NCBI GenBank assembly: GCA_012934845.2
Contig: WNNJ02001412.1
Location: 106,851-170,850, forward strand
Origin: Pomphorhynchus laevis
Taxonomy: Eukaryota > Acanthocephala > Palaeacanthocephala > Echinorhynchida > Pomphorhynchidae
DNA length: 64,000 nucleotides
Direction: 5' to 3'
Below the pieces are notes generated by a model, which ran no database searches, had not been told where the DNA came from, and worked only from the letters and a program-made list of their open reading frames with translations. The position numbers were made by a program, and so were the translations under genes. Positions 22,451-34,850 of this stretch are shown piece after piece. Position 1 is the stretch's first letter; every line of letters begins with the position of its first letter.

Positions 22451-25400
22451 AAAGCTACGTTGAAATAGCAATTGCTGATAATAAATAATATTGAAAAAGT
22501 AATTGTTAATTAACAGTTAAAAAATACATTGTTAATTAGTACGTTGGAAAAGTAATTGTTCAGATAGCAAATTCGCTATTTGAATAATATATAATACTTA
22601 AATAATTGAATACTTAAATAAGTTCATCTACTTAAATAAGTTGAATAAGTGCATGGACAGAAACCCTTTTAGACGAACTATATTGAATTAATGCTTTTTT
22701 TGTTTAGGCATGTCTGTAATTAATTCAATTGTTGTGATCCCACCTATTAAAGAAGCACTTTGCTCAACTGGTAATGACATAATAATTAACTGATTACGAT
22801 TAAATATTCCTGATTATAACAGATTTGTTCTGTCAAAATATAAAAAAAAAAAAAAATATTTTTAATTTTCATTTGTTTGGTATAGGTTTTCAATTCACTG
22901 AAATATAAATCACTTTTTAAGTCTTTTATCAAAGTAGTCAGATCAATTAACTGAGTCGTATATTTTATAATAATTGTTTTTACAAAATTGTTTCCGCAAA
23001 TGGGCTTAATATTTGTTCACACATTCGGGCTTTGTCAAATTGTGCATTAATGTTCTATGCATCATACGTATAAATTTCGTCACAGATCCTGCACTGTACT
23101 GATTGCAAAACCCTCGCATGGACAGCGATACCATATGGGTATATAAATAAGCAAATTTATTTAAATGCAGATGTCCAAGAAGTATTGTTTTGTCAGATGT
23201 TCAAAGATATTATTGTATACTAGGACAGCTCTTGCGTTTGGATCTCTGCTTCTTGTCATTGCCTCGAAGAAATGTGTTTTTTTGTGACATTCTGTTATAG
23301 TCTCAGAAATTACTCTTGGACGTATTTTTTAAAGTTGGCTCAGTAGTTCATTTCTAATTGCGTTATATGGTAAAATTATGCCTCCAGTTTGACAAATATT
23401 TATTTATAATTATTTATCTTTATTTTTAATTTATATAGAAAAAATACGTAGAATCAGTTAGCTGGTTATATTTTATTTAACAGATTTTACTCTAATTATG
23501 ATATCGTACGTCCACATCTCCCGTCGTCAGCATACCAAATGTGCTAGGGTTTGAAGACACATATTGTAAACGATCAATCAAGATAATATACTTGAGAACA
23601 AATACAGCTATTGACAGATCACCTTGTGCAAAGGCTTCCTCTGATTGTAGTATGATGCCACATTACAGCTTTTAGCTATGAAAGATGTAATACCTTTTAT
23701 TTCAAATTAATCAATTCTAGATAATATTTTTGTCTCAAATTTAGTTTAATCTTAAAAAGTGGTTAAAAGATTATTACGCAAGTATGTCTTCCTGAAACCA
23801 ATATGAACGTGAAATTTTTCGTATTTTTTTATTTTATTTGATATAAGTTATATAAAATCTTATAACAATTATTTATAATTATTTATTATCTAATTTTTAA
23901 ATTTTGATGTATTGATTTAGCATTATTATTTTTATTTATTTATTTTTATTTACTATTTTATAATTATATTAAATATGTAGACTCAGTTAGGCTAGTATTG
24001 AATAATGTATATTTGCTTAATGGATAATATTTATTATCACCAAAAGTTTTTTACGTTTTATTTGTAATATAATTTTGTTTTATTTAATTGTAGAATTATA
24101 TGATGCCATAATATGGAATCTGAATCCCAACAAAAGTTAAATTTGGCTGATGTAATATATAAATAACCTATTATTTTCGCTGCAATTGTTTTAGTTTGTC
24201 AGCATATAGTCGTTGATGAATAGGAACCGAAACCTGATAAGATAGCAGTTCTTCCTAATGACCTCTAATCCTAATTCTGATACATAGTATTTTATTAGTC
24301 AATTCATAAAAATTGACTTTTATTTTAAACTTCTATTTTTATATAGACTTTATTAAATCTTATAACAATTAGTTTTAAGTTATAAAATTAGTTTTAAGTT
24401 ATAACAATTAGTTTTATTTCGATTTATTGATTTAGCATCATTATTTTTATCTATTATTTTTTTTATTTATTTATTTGCAGATTTCAATAATAAAATTAAT
24501 AATTATATAGAATTAACTTGCAGATTATATTTCGCAATTGTTCTAAATAAATTTCCTTAAGAAATTTTATCCTTATAAAAATAATATTAAAAACATATTA
24601 ATGTTAATTGGATATTCAATTAAAAAATTAAAAAATTATAGAAAATTAAATTAAAAATAAATAAGTAAAGTAATTTAAATTAATAAAAAATTAAAAATTA
24701 ATATTGACATTTTAATAATTTTTACATTAGAAAATCCAATTAGAAAAGAAACAGTATTTTTTTCTAAATAATATTATGTATACTTGAGAGCTCATGGAAT
24801 TATCAAATAAAACGTGTTATTGCCTTTATTCAAATTAGTAGATGATCTTAAAACTTTTTAATAATAAGTTAAAATTGGAAAATTGAAGTAATTTCAATAT
24901 TTTAATTGAAATACTAACTATTTACGTTAAAATGTATGAGAAAATTTTTTACGGTTTTGCTAAATATTAAATATTTCCTACGCAATCCTACTTCTTACAT
25001 TAAAATATCAAATATTCAAATATTAATTATTTGATATTAATTTAAATATTAATTAAATATTAATTCAAATATTAAGTAACGGATTGAGGCATACTGTAAT
25101 AATAATCGATGAATTTACCTTTAATTAAAACTTAGCATTATATAAAAGTGTATATTTGAATATAAAATATTATTAATCAAAAGTTAATGTTTCCTTAAAA
25201 TTTAAATAAATATTTTAATTTTCTATTAATAGAAAATCTTAAGATGTACATAAGATTTTTTAAATTCAATTTTTATGAATCGATTGATAAATAATATACC
25301 AATCTTAATATTAATCGTATAATATTAATCTTATAGTATTATAATAATAAATAATATTATAATAATATTATAATATTAATCTTATAACTGATAAGAAAAT

Positions 25401-26439
25401 CTCACTTTCGTTCCACAAAACGAAAGTGATATATTTCTTACTACAAATAAATTCTTATATGTAGTTGAACTAAAGTAAAATTTGTAATAAAATATATTTT
25501 TGTATGTATAAATTTAAAGATAAATATTTTAATCTTTAGATTTTCTATAATTTATATTTATAAAGTTAGAGTTTTATTTATGAACCGAGGTTTAATTTGT
25601 GAGAGTTTTATTTATAGATGTGTGTAAACTGAAATAAATTAAAATCTTAAAACTGAAATAAATTTCAATTTTTATCATAATGTTCTTTAAATAAAAAAAT
25701 AAAAAAATTAAATTTAATTTAAAAAATTAAATTTAACTAATTTAATTAAATTAATTAAATTAATTAATTAAGTAAATTTATTAAATTAAACAATTAATAG
25801 ATTATTAAGTTGGGCAGATCAATAAAACGTATTCCTGTTATTGCATCGGCTTTGGAGTAAGCACTCGATTGATTCGGAAAATTTTGATACGTTTCCTTAC
25901 AATAAGTGTAAAAAAAGGAGTTTTACCTATGCTAGACGTAAGTTGAACTTGATTAACCCCATTATAACCTTTAATAAATCGCATTAATCAGTAGATGATA
26001 TTGCGATCAAGAGTACTTCTTTATAGACTATAGAAAATATAGGATTTGCACAGAATCATTTACGAGAAAGATAAGTTTTTTGTTATGTATAGCAATATTG
26101 CATATAACGTTTATATATCTGCTTATGGATACTCTTTAGCTACGAATCACCTAACTAGCAGTTTTCTACGTTGATTATTTGTCGATGTAATTATGTTATT
26201 AACAACTTCAAGTGATCTTCAAGTTCGCATGTTTGAATATTTCGATTCAGTGCTCACATAAAAATATCAAACTATCATAGTACAGTATATTATAAAAAGG
26301 ATTATAAACAGTATAAAAAGGAGGTTCATGTGTTGTGGCATTGATTATGCAATTCACATCATGCAAATTTGTTACCTTAGGATAATCAATGTAAGAAAAT
26401 TTAGCCCCTTTTCATAAGCCCAGCATAGTCGAGGGACAA
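22451..26439. other. Gene-free, very AT-rich region
   Basis: An inverted copy of the repeat-array motif (TCTGTC..TTTTAATTTTCATTTG) lies at about 22790-22885 next to an A-run. From about 24.3 to 25.8 kb the DNA is near-pure AT with TTAAT/ATTAA-type low complexity, densest at about 25730-25790. No gene, RNA or element end is visible. Confidence 0.5.
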
Positions 26440-26540
26440 ATCCTCCTCCGTTCACATCTCGACACATGATTTACATATTTGTTTTGTTGTGGTCATGTAA
26501 GCGTGCGCTGGCACGCATTTGCCACTTAAAATAAATCTTT
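26440..26540 (+). mobile_element. LINE-C 3' end fragment
   Basis: About 100 bp match the extreme 3' end of LINE-C: CCTCCTCCGTTCACA, CTCGACAC-TGATT, then the terminal stem-loop at 26489-26525 and TTAAAATAAAT. It is a severely 5'-truncated insertion, or a surviving tail. Confidence 0.75.
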
Positions 26541-26545
26541 ATTTA

Positions 26546-26927
26546 AATGTATGCTAATAAGGTACTTTTTTATAAGTACATCTTTTTTATGCATTTTTTT
26601 ATACGTAAATTAATATATTCTCAAGATAATGCATAATTTAATAAACATTAATTTAAATTAATTCATTATTTCATATTCTCAAGACTCGATTATTTTCTTA
26701 GAATATTTTCCAACTCACCTAAATCCACTCTTATTCGTCTACAACGCATCCGTCCTATTTCTCCTCCGTCTTTCTCGTTTTATTCATACATCCCACCATA
26801 TTGCTTCTATCAATTTGCTTATCATTTATTCTCGTGTTCAAATTCGTTTTCTTCTTATTGTTTCTCACCTTGTAACTTTTCATACTCTTTGCTTTCTCAA
26901 CCTTCCTTTACTCGAAAATCAAGAACA
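26546..26927. other. Spacer, no feature
   Basis: T- and C-rich AT-dominated DNA. The open stretch beginning near 26815 runs into the family B fragment antisense and is not a gene. Confidence 0.4.
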
Positions 26928-27060
26928 TGCGGCTTTTGTTAGGATCTCAGCATTATCAATGGAAGAGGACGCCAAAGCTATCGGGAGAGGAAATCCATTA
27001 TTCAGAGTCACGTACCAGAAGTTTGTTAATTTAAATAATCTCTTTAAAGACTCAATATTC
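26928..27060 (-). mobile_element. Family B ORF1 fragment
   Basis: About 130 bp nearly identical to 30650-30780 inside copy B4, in the same orientation. On the minus strand it encodes part of the ORF1 RRM-like region. Both ends are abrupt, so it is a broken piece, perhaps a rearrangement by-product of the neighbouring B4 locus. Confidence 0.7.
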
Positions 27061-27159
27061 TTAATAATACTTAATATTACTTAATCGGTAATACTTACGA
27101 GACAGTTTATTGCTCTTTAATGACATCCATGCAAACTACCTGGTGAAAAAAGACTTATT

Positions 27160-27300
27160 TTTATGTGGCAAATGCGTGCCGGCGCACGCTTACATGATCA
27201 GATTACCTAAAGCGTGGAAAACATGTTCATTTCACCAATCATTGAAAACCATCATAACGCCCAGGTCGATTTACAACTGCCCTGGAAAGAACCAATATGA
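27160..27300 (-). mobile_element. LINE tail with LINE-C-type terminal stem-loop
   Basis: The minus strand ends in the LINE-C-type hairpin (inner stem GCGTGC/GCACGC, + strand 27165-27195) followed by a TAAAAATAA-like end. The upstream 100 bp (27300-27195) do not match LINE-C. They match, inverted, 31190-31300 on the far side of copy B4, so this is a different element that shares the hairpin. Confidence 0.6.
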
Positions 27301-27559
27301 AATATTGGTTCCAATACTAGTATAGGTTATAAGACAAGAATGTTTAGCTAGTCGCAAAGAATCTGCAAGTGATTTATTAGTGAAACTGGTTGTGCTGTCA
27401 GTCAATCAAATCTTCTACATCGTGATATTATAATAATAAGGATTTTCTTAAATAAAACTTAACAACCACCAAAAATAACTAAAAAGGACAGTTGAAAAAC
27501 AACAGTTTAAGACTGACAAGGAAAATCAAAATGTTCAGTCTTCACTATATTGTCACGGC

Positions 27560-29968
27560 CTCAAGTTTAGTGGTATCCGAGCCCTCCAGCCAATCCAACA
27601 CGCCGCTCTCCTACTGACCCACCCGGGGTGTTTCATCCACCAGAAGAGTCCAATCGAGGCGGACTATGCTCGGTAATCGGGAAATGAGGAGCTTCATAAA
27701 CCTTAGTCTTTGCTCTGGGGGACGTCCTCTTGAAAAGAAGACTAATCTCGGGATAGCCCAAGTACCCCAGAGGCACACTTGAGTTTTCCCATTCAATGAC
27801 AGATGATGAGCCCATTTCAGGGCCCACCTAGCACCCTTCAGAATACATTTGAGTCTATTCAGATCAAATTTCGCTGACCAGTTCATCGTAATGGTGAACC
27901 CCAGGTATGTAACTCGACTTGTGAAGGTAGGGAGTGGTTGATTAGTCAATATAGTCTCGTTATATTTTTCTTGTCGAAGGAGCGCCATGAAAGACAACCA
28001 CCTGCGAGTTTGAGGAGTTTAAAATGAGAAAGGATATGGGTAAGTGATCATTTAATCTTAACAAGAAACGGTTGATGTCATAGATTACATCTTTGCACCT
28101 GCGTCCAGAGAACAGGGCTATGGTATCATCAGCCTATACCATTAGATGTTGGTCGCGTTTAAAGTTGTAAAGTTCAATGGAGGCCACAAGATACGAGATT
28201 GGAGAAAGTGTGGAACCTTGAGGCACACCTTAATAGTGTAGAACTGACGTGCATCAGGGTCGTCTTCATAGAAGAATCGCTTTGTATATAACAATATTTC
28301 CACCCTGTTAAAAATTCTTGCAGGTAACCCAAAGGACCTGAGAGAATAGATAACAAAAGGAATGGAAATGCGGTCAAATGCAGCATCAAAGTCAAGAAAA
28401 ACAGCCACAGCAAGCTGATGACTGTTGTCTTAACAAAACTGGTGTACTCCACCTATTGCTGTATGGGCCGAGCGATCTTTTACGTACCCATGAAAACCTG
28501 GTGGGATTAAATTTCGCCTACATAGATGACCGCGGATTTTACGCGCAATCGCTTTTTCATAAATGGAGATGAGGGAGTTTTGAATCGAGATAAGCCGCAG
28601 ATCTTTAGGACATGAAATCGATTTCTTTTTGGCATAAAACACGACGGCTGATATTAATGATAGCAACATCGGACGGGGAGGCTAGTAGCATAGTGATGCA
28701 TAGTGATGCTAGTAGCATAGTGATGCCCGAGTGAAGAGTGGCGCATGAGATTTAATGGTGCCTGGAAGTGCCCCAGGAGTTTAGGATATATGTGACAGAT
28801 AACTCACTGCTCTTGAAGTCGCCCCTAGGCGGGATTGGTTGGGGAGATAGATTGGCTCCATAATTATGTAGGGATTGTGACTCCTCCAAAACTTTGTCAA
28901 GGCCTATGCTACCGATCCAACCCAATGCTATATCCTTCAAGTAGACAAACTTCTCCCTCTTAAATATCTTCCAAAAGGAAGACTGAGAAGGATTTAGGCA
29001 AGAATTGCTCGCCTTATCCCTACTCAACTGGAACCTGTATCTAATGCTCCAATATTCATTCGAGAGTACCTGTCTAGCTGAAACAGAGATATTAGGGAGG
29101 TGTAGCATTTTAGCTAGTACCTTGAGTTTTAATGGAGTGGGACTGTATATATGACCCTTATAGGTAGTCGAAAGAAACGCGATAGCTTGCGATGAGAGGT
29201 AGGAATTAAATTCGGTTAAACTCTCATTACTAATTCTGGAAAAGAGTTGTATAGCTTCTTGAAAGAAAGACATTCTGATAGGGTCAAAGTGATAACTTTT
29301 CCTAAGCAACGTATCTTCCTCATTCCGCCAACGAATTAGGTCATGAGAGGTGGTCTGTTTTTGGTGTGACTGCTCAGTACAGATGGGTTTCAATAACCAC
29401 ATCTCATGAAGCAGTAATATGTCGAGGAGTGAATTAGTTGTTGATCAATGAAAGGTGGGGGACGGTGGTTTATGAATAAGATAGTCGTTCCTGGCTCTGC
29501 GGAGTGCTGCATTAATGTAACGACCAGTTCTGTCGTTAAGTCACTGCGTAACATGTCATAGCCACTACCTAAAACACGGTCCAGGAGCTCACGGTTCTTG
29601 TGAATTTCCCCTGGCCTAATGTAGATATTAACTATACTGATACGTTTCCCGTTCTTACAAAGTGATATAGCTAAACAAGACAGGGCTAGACAAGATTAGT
29701 TTATTAGGAGGGAAGATCTTGGGGACCATTAAACTAGGGTTAGAAGACCTTGAGACGAAGAAGATTGAGGCGGGGTTATGTACGGAGTATAGTGGGAATA
29801 AATGTGCTTAGGAATGAATAGAGTAATGTCCTGAGGGAGACGGATATACCGCGTCTCCTGAAGGACTATGACATCTGCATCTCTACCGGATAGAAGTCTA
29901 AGGACAGAAGCACCTCTCAAATTCCACTGAAGTATATTCGGTGAAAAAGGCCCCCGAGTACTCTGCAT
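27560..29968 (-). pseudogene. B4 ORF2 remnant (endonuclease + RT)
   Basis: Endonuclease start NILQWNLRGASVLRLL, DADVIVLQET (29968-29729). Endonuclease centre near 29520-29440. Linker open at 29402-28752 (NPSQSSFWKIFKREKFVYLKD). RT blocks KDLRLISIQNSLISIYEKAIARKIRGHL (near 28600) and AVFLDFDAAFDRISIPF (motif A, 28408 onward). At motif C the frame reads V-stop-ADDTIALF, with TAG on the minus strand at 28134-28136. The C-terminal domain is open at 27997-27611 (YLGFTITMNWSAKFDLNRLK). Several stops and shifts are present. Confidence 0.8.
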
Positions 29969-30001
29969 TGCATTAGATTAGCTGGGTGGGATTACCTTGA
30001 C

Positions 30002-31080
30002 CTAGACGGAGCTAGGGGCGGAAAGGTCGCCATTTCCACCACAAGCCCCTACTAGGGAAGACACTTGCCCACGGGCATTATCTTCATTTCTCATAAGTGC
30101 TACGGCTGCATCTTCGGCCTTAGATTTTAACATTTTTCCAATCTTCACAGGAAGAACTCTTTGTGAGGATGCTCCTCTTTTCTTTAATTCCTTCAGGACC
30201 GGAGGGCCGGCGATTACTGGTGCGGTAAAAAATAAGGCAAGCTGTTTCTGGATCAAGTTCTTCAATTGTTTGAAGATTGCTTGTCTGGTGGAGTCGACTA
30301 ACCTGATGATGTCGTTGTCAGTGATTCTACCCGCAACCGCACCAGAAGTCACGGGGTCATCTTTGTTATTGGGGTGGAAGGAGCAGTGGTGGGAACAATA
30401 CAGTATGAAGTTCGCACACTTCCTGGACTACGCCGGGTGGGCTCCTCCACAATTTGACACTTTTGCTGGAAGTAGCACTTCCCGCCAACTTTCGGGCAAT
30501 ACGTTAGGTCACATACCCCTCAAGACTTCTCCTTAACACATCCGGAGCCCCAGTGGCCCTATTCGTGGCAAGCATTGCAGTGCGGGTAAGTTAGCTCGTC
30601 GGTGCTTATGAGTTTAAACATTAGGTTATGTCCCAAAAAGGGGTACATACGGCTTTTGTTAGGATCTCAGCATTATCAATGGAAGAGGACGCCAAAGCTA
30701 TCGGGAGAGGAAATCTGCTCTTCCAAGTCACGTACCGGAAGTTTGTTAATCTAAATAATCTCTTTAAATACTCAATATCCTTTTCATCCAGGTGAGGACG
30801 AAGATTCGAAATTTTGATGAAATCTTGGATAGGTTTAAATTGTATTGTACTAAGTTCCATTATTCCGTTGTGGAATAAGGTTTCATACTCTTTCGCAAGG
30901 TCCCAGAAAACAAAGGAGATCTTGATTTCGGCTTCAAAGTAGCCGAAATCATAATAGAGTCTTATTCCACTGAGTGGAATAGGACTGGCGCTCTATTGCC
31001 GCTGATAGTTTAATAACCGCCAGATTTTTTAATTTGGGTATTGGGAGGAAGTTCCCCAATTACCTCTTTTACAGTAGATG
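30002..31080 (-). pseudogene. B4 ORF1 remnant
   Basis: The RRM-like block is open at 30860-30621 (IKISNLRPHLDEKDIEYLKRL, FPLPIALASSSIDNAE). A Cys/His-rich stretch follows between about 30600 and 30400 in other frames. The C-terminal block at 30352-30002 reads NDIIRLVDSTRQAIFKQLKN and ends LSAPSSV, matching the end of B1 ORF1 (LSAPSAV). The stop lies about 33 nt before the ORF2 ATG. Confidence 0.72.
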
Positions 31081-31189
31081 ATAATAAACCACATACCTCG
31101 TTTTGATATTTTAGACGAAGTTACCTGCATTTTGCTTGTATCGTGATATAAATTTATTTGAGCAGACAACAGTGTACGGTTGTTTGACT

Positions 31190-31300
31190 ACTTCATATTG
31201 GTTCCTTTCAAGCAGCTGCAAATCGACTGGTCATTATGATGATTTTTAAAGATTGGCGAAATGAACACATTTCCACACTTTCGGTAATCTGATTGTCTTG
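31190..31300 (+). repeat. Inverted partner of the 27.2 kb LINE tail
   Basis: Starts CATATTGGTTC and contains AAATCGAC and GGCGAAATGAACA. The reverse complement of 27195-27300 shows the same blocks in the same order at roughly 75-80 percent by eye. The two copies bracket family B copy B4. Confidence 0.6.
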
Positions 31301-32039
31301 CTGAGCACTAAAAGATTAACATTTTTCAGTCTTGTTTGGCATTTACTAATTGCGGACTATAGGAGTAACAATATTTTGTGCTGGTCAAACTTATTATTAT
31401 TTTAAAGAATTTCCGAACTATTCGGAAATTTCTGGATATACAATACGGTAAAATCAGTTTTCCGATTAAAAACATCTATTGTTTCAAAGCATCACTAACA
31501 TAGTAGTTCCTCTAAATCATTGCTTTTGAAGGAAAAAGAAGAACTATTACAGCCGTCAAGTAAATAAGTCAAGATAAAGTGAGGACACTGTGAACGTGTG
31601 CTAGTAGCTTTCTATCATCATCTTATTTAAGTTTTGATAAACTTTGTAGCACACTAGACAAACCTTATTTGACATTCTAAGATCTCCCCGTGAGAAGTAA
31701 GTGGATCCCCGATTGTGCGCAATCTTTCCATATGAGCCTTCTAAGTGATCTTTTTTATACCATATAGGTGTTGCTAGCACGAATAGTGAGAAATCGTTGT
31801 TGTGTTAAATGTTTAAGATACCTGTTTTAGGAAGGAAGTATATATTTTATACGGCCCTATACTTAAACTTTCTTGTATACAATGGGCAATAAATAGCTGG
31901 CAGTTTGACATGTTCAGAGTGCCATCACGTGTGTCTTTTTAATATCTGGCAATTTTAAGGCTGAGTAGTGGATTAAAGTGGGCTACACGTAGGCTTGATT
32001 GTCGTATAAAACAAGTCAAACATGGATCTATTGCCCATA
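31301..32039. other. Stretch without a supported gene
   Basis: It may include downstream remains of the minus-strand LINE-J endonuclease at 32.0-32.6 kb, but I could not recognise RT motifs. Confidence 0.35.
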
Positions 32040-32640
32040 ATAAGCAATCATGACTGGATCCCACTCAATATATTCGCATCTCTGTTAATTTTGTGAGTAT
32101 GTTTATATTGCTGTTTATTATAAGGAAGTCATGCAATGAATAATAGTTTCTCGACAGAATATTGGATGTTGGATCGTCTGGGTAAATCATCCTATAGTCT
32201 GTAATCGACTTGATTGTAGCATTAATCCATTTCTTACTTGAATCATTCAAGTCACCCTCAAAAATATTCGGCTAACTTACAATGTCTTTTGTCATTTTTG
32301 TGAATATAAACTGGTGGAACGTAGATGATATTTACTGGATAAATCAACATGGTCTATTTTAATATTGAAGTATGCATAGGAGAATGAGGGGAAATAAAAT
32401 CAGTACAAAATTTTGGCTTGAGACCGGATTTTATGCAAGTAAAGATACCACGTTTAGATTATGTTGGTGTAGAAAATGCGCTTTGTGTTATAGGAATAGA
32501 TAAATTAGAGTTATCTACTTCTGTTTCATGAAATAGAAAGACATCTACATGTACCAATGTGACCTCAAGGAGTTCATTAATTTTTGTAGTACAAGCAATG
32601 TTTAATTGACATAGTTGTATTTATATTTACTTTTAAAATT
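32040..32640 (-). pseudogene. LINE-J: divergent family-B-like endonuclease remnant
   Basis: On the minus strand, fragments in neighbouring frames follow the order of an AP-type LINE endonuclease: INELLEVTLVHVDVFLFHETE (near 32580-32520), a RGIFTCIKS block, VYIHKNDKRHC, then GDLNDSSKKWINATIKSITDYRMIY (32260-32190). The last parallels GDFNDRTGRWINAALRRARNGYLI of family B. Stops separate the pieces. It is an old relative of family B of which only the endonuclease is recognisable. Confidence 0.55.
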
Positions 32641-32660
32641 GCCAAGGTATTGTGCTACCT

Positions 32661-33481
32661 TACATATTCCAACTTATCTGTTGAATCATCAATGATGCTT
32701 AAATTTTTCTCAAGATCACTGGCTGTCCTTACTGAAAATTTCTTCTGGTGACCTATTTGACTAGTAGATCTAACCATTACTATTCTTGATAATATAACTT
32801 TTGCCATCTGGGTGTTATGTAAAGCCTTTGGCTTTTTCCTTTGTGGTTTTCATTACTTGTATTCCTGGTAATTGACGCTATTGATTGAATATGATCTGTC
32901 GAAGATATGATAGTCTCGAAATTGTTTTGATGATTACGAATTTGTTTATAAATCTTAGAATTAATGATCCAAAAGGTCTTTTAGTTATTTGATGAGTTTT
33001 AATTCCCAGTTATCTGGGATTCCTGCATTGTTTTGATTGCTCCTTTTGAACAGCATGCATCCTATCATATCAGCATGCATCCGCTCATATGCATGCTGTT
33101 CAGCACAATATCAAGAGTACGTCCCCGTGTCATTGAGTCTTTCACACTATTATCTCCAATGGCCCAAAGAAAGACAATGAAAGAAGTGAGGAGACACTAA
33201 AGAGTTTCATACGAGCTCCTGGTGCCCATAACTTGTAAAGCAAGTTGACTTGTAAAGATTTAACTTGTAAAGCAAGTTATAGTAGAAGAATTATCAGATG
33301 CTAGGGAAAAGTTTGTTGGGCAGCAAAGTTTGCTAGGCGAAAGAAGGCTGCCCATTGCTAATCTATAGTCATATCCTATTATAATATAGATATAACAATA
33401 TACAGTTTTAGCGTATCAGAAAACTTTATATTACTTTAAACAAATTACTTTAAATTTGTAATTTCGATTTGAATGTGACAA
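32661..33481. other. Gene-free stretch with a 14-bp inverted repeat
   Basis: A perfect inverted repeat with arms TGAACAGCATGCAT (33047-33060) and its complement (33089-33102), loop 28 nt. Nearby, AACTTG..CAAGTT hairpins recur at 33230-33290. Nothing coding is visible. Confidence 0.45.
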
Positions 33482-33895
33482 GATTATTATTATTATTAAT
33501 TGACAACGAATTGAGCCGAGGCTCTTTACAAGTTGCTTCACAAAATAAAAAGAATAAAAAGAATAAGAGTCGTTTTGTCCCTCCCTCATCAGATAAACTA
33601 CTGAAAATCCCACCGTTGTCTTGAGAAGGAAGGGTCATCATCCAGTAGGGCGCAAAAACTTGAAGCAGTAGACGACAAAACGGTCGCACTCTGAAGCGAA
33701 TTCCAAGATCGTACGACTCGTTTGGCGAAGCAGGAAACTGCATGCATGTACCTTTGTGTTTTCAGCATCAGGAGGTGTCCGCGAAGAGAAGGTTGACCTC
33801 TCAGTTGCAGTAGATGTGACAGTGGATGATCTTTAGTATGCAGAATTTTCCAAACAAGAGAGAGATCTCGCTTGTCACGGATATATCGCAGATAA
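33482..33895 (-). mobile_element. LINE-I 3' fragment, copy 1
   Basis: Minus-strand 3' end of a CR1/Jockey-type LINE. Its last coding part reads DLSLVWKILHTKDHPL, then LRGHLLMLK, then FAKRVVRSWNSL to a stop (about 33890-33600), the standard ORF2 C-terminus. A T-rich UTR, a two-step stem-loop (33504-33535) and a (TAA)n tail (33499-33483) follow. It is 5'-truncated near 33895. A second copy sits at 56.3 kb. Confidence 0.75.
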
Positions 33896-34850
33896 TATAA
33901 AATTAAAAATTATAATAGAGAGATGGCTTCAGAGATGGTATCTGTAGAGATACATTAGTACCGCAGTGTTTGCACATTTGATTATCAACTATAGTCCGAA
34001 CGAAATCTTAAGCGAAAAGATTAATATATAGTTCTACCCAAAAGATCAAGTAGTTCAAATACATATATAATTCATATATTTATGATGAAGTATACAGCCA
34101 CTCTATACAGATTTCGATTAGTACATCCTTCTATACTACCCTAAGACAATCTTAAATTAATGCAATAAAATGTTAATTATACTTGAAATACAAATTATTC
34201 ATAACATCAATTATATTACATTACAAATAAGTTTAATATTATAATATGAATTTATTAAAAATAAAAAATTAATCATATTTTATTAAAAATGTAGACAAAT
34301 TACATTATGATATAGTTTGTTGCATATTGTCTTCATTTGTCTGTAAATTTTACTGTTTTGTTTCATTGTAGCTTTTTTAGTAATGCTCTGACGTCAATCA
34401 TTCCACATATTTTAAACGGGTACATACTTTTAAGACTAGTATGTTCCAGAATTTCAAACTCATCATTTTTAACGGTTTTGCATAAGAATTGAAATTTCTA
34501 GACTACTACGTGTATTATATAAAATCATTGTGAATACAGATATTCACAATTTTGAAATGTTTTTATAAAACAGTTGCTTTTAAACTTTAAATCGCGATTG
34601 TTTAGGGAGAGAGAAAATAGGATGTAAAACACATAATGTCTGTTGAATACTTCCTAGAAATAAAATGATTAGAAAGCCCATTGTAAAATCAAGTGTTCGT
34701 GTTTTTCAAAAGACTGATAGTAGTACACAGCATTTTAAGATAAGTCCAAAGCGTGACTTACTGCATACAATTATATATATAAGTTCCAACAAGATTTGTG
34801 AAGCAGATTTTATTTTAATAAAACAAATTTCTGTTTTAGCAATATAGAAA
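33896..34850. other. Upstream region of the FABP gene
   Basis: No element is recognised. Just before the coding start a pyrimidine-rich stretch ends TTTCTGTTTTAG at 34839, 11 nt before the ATG at 34851. It looks like a 3' splice acceptor, for a 5' UTR intron or, if this is a flatworm, spliced-leader addition. This is inference from one site. Confidence 0.4.

Larger units (their letters stand above)
27545..31080 (-). mobile_element. Family B LINE, copy B4 (near full length, decayed)
   Basis: Minus-strand copy with the complete domain order: ORF1 at about 31080-30002, ORF2 endonuclease at 29968-28760, RT and C-terminus at about 28670-27560. In the RT region it is visibly close to B1 and shares B1's amber codon at YADD. 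A fragment duplicate of its ORF1 lies at 26.93 kb, and an inverted pair of about 110 bp flanks it (27.19 and 31.19 kb). Confidence 0.8.
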
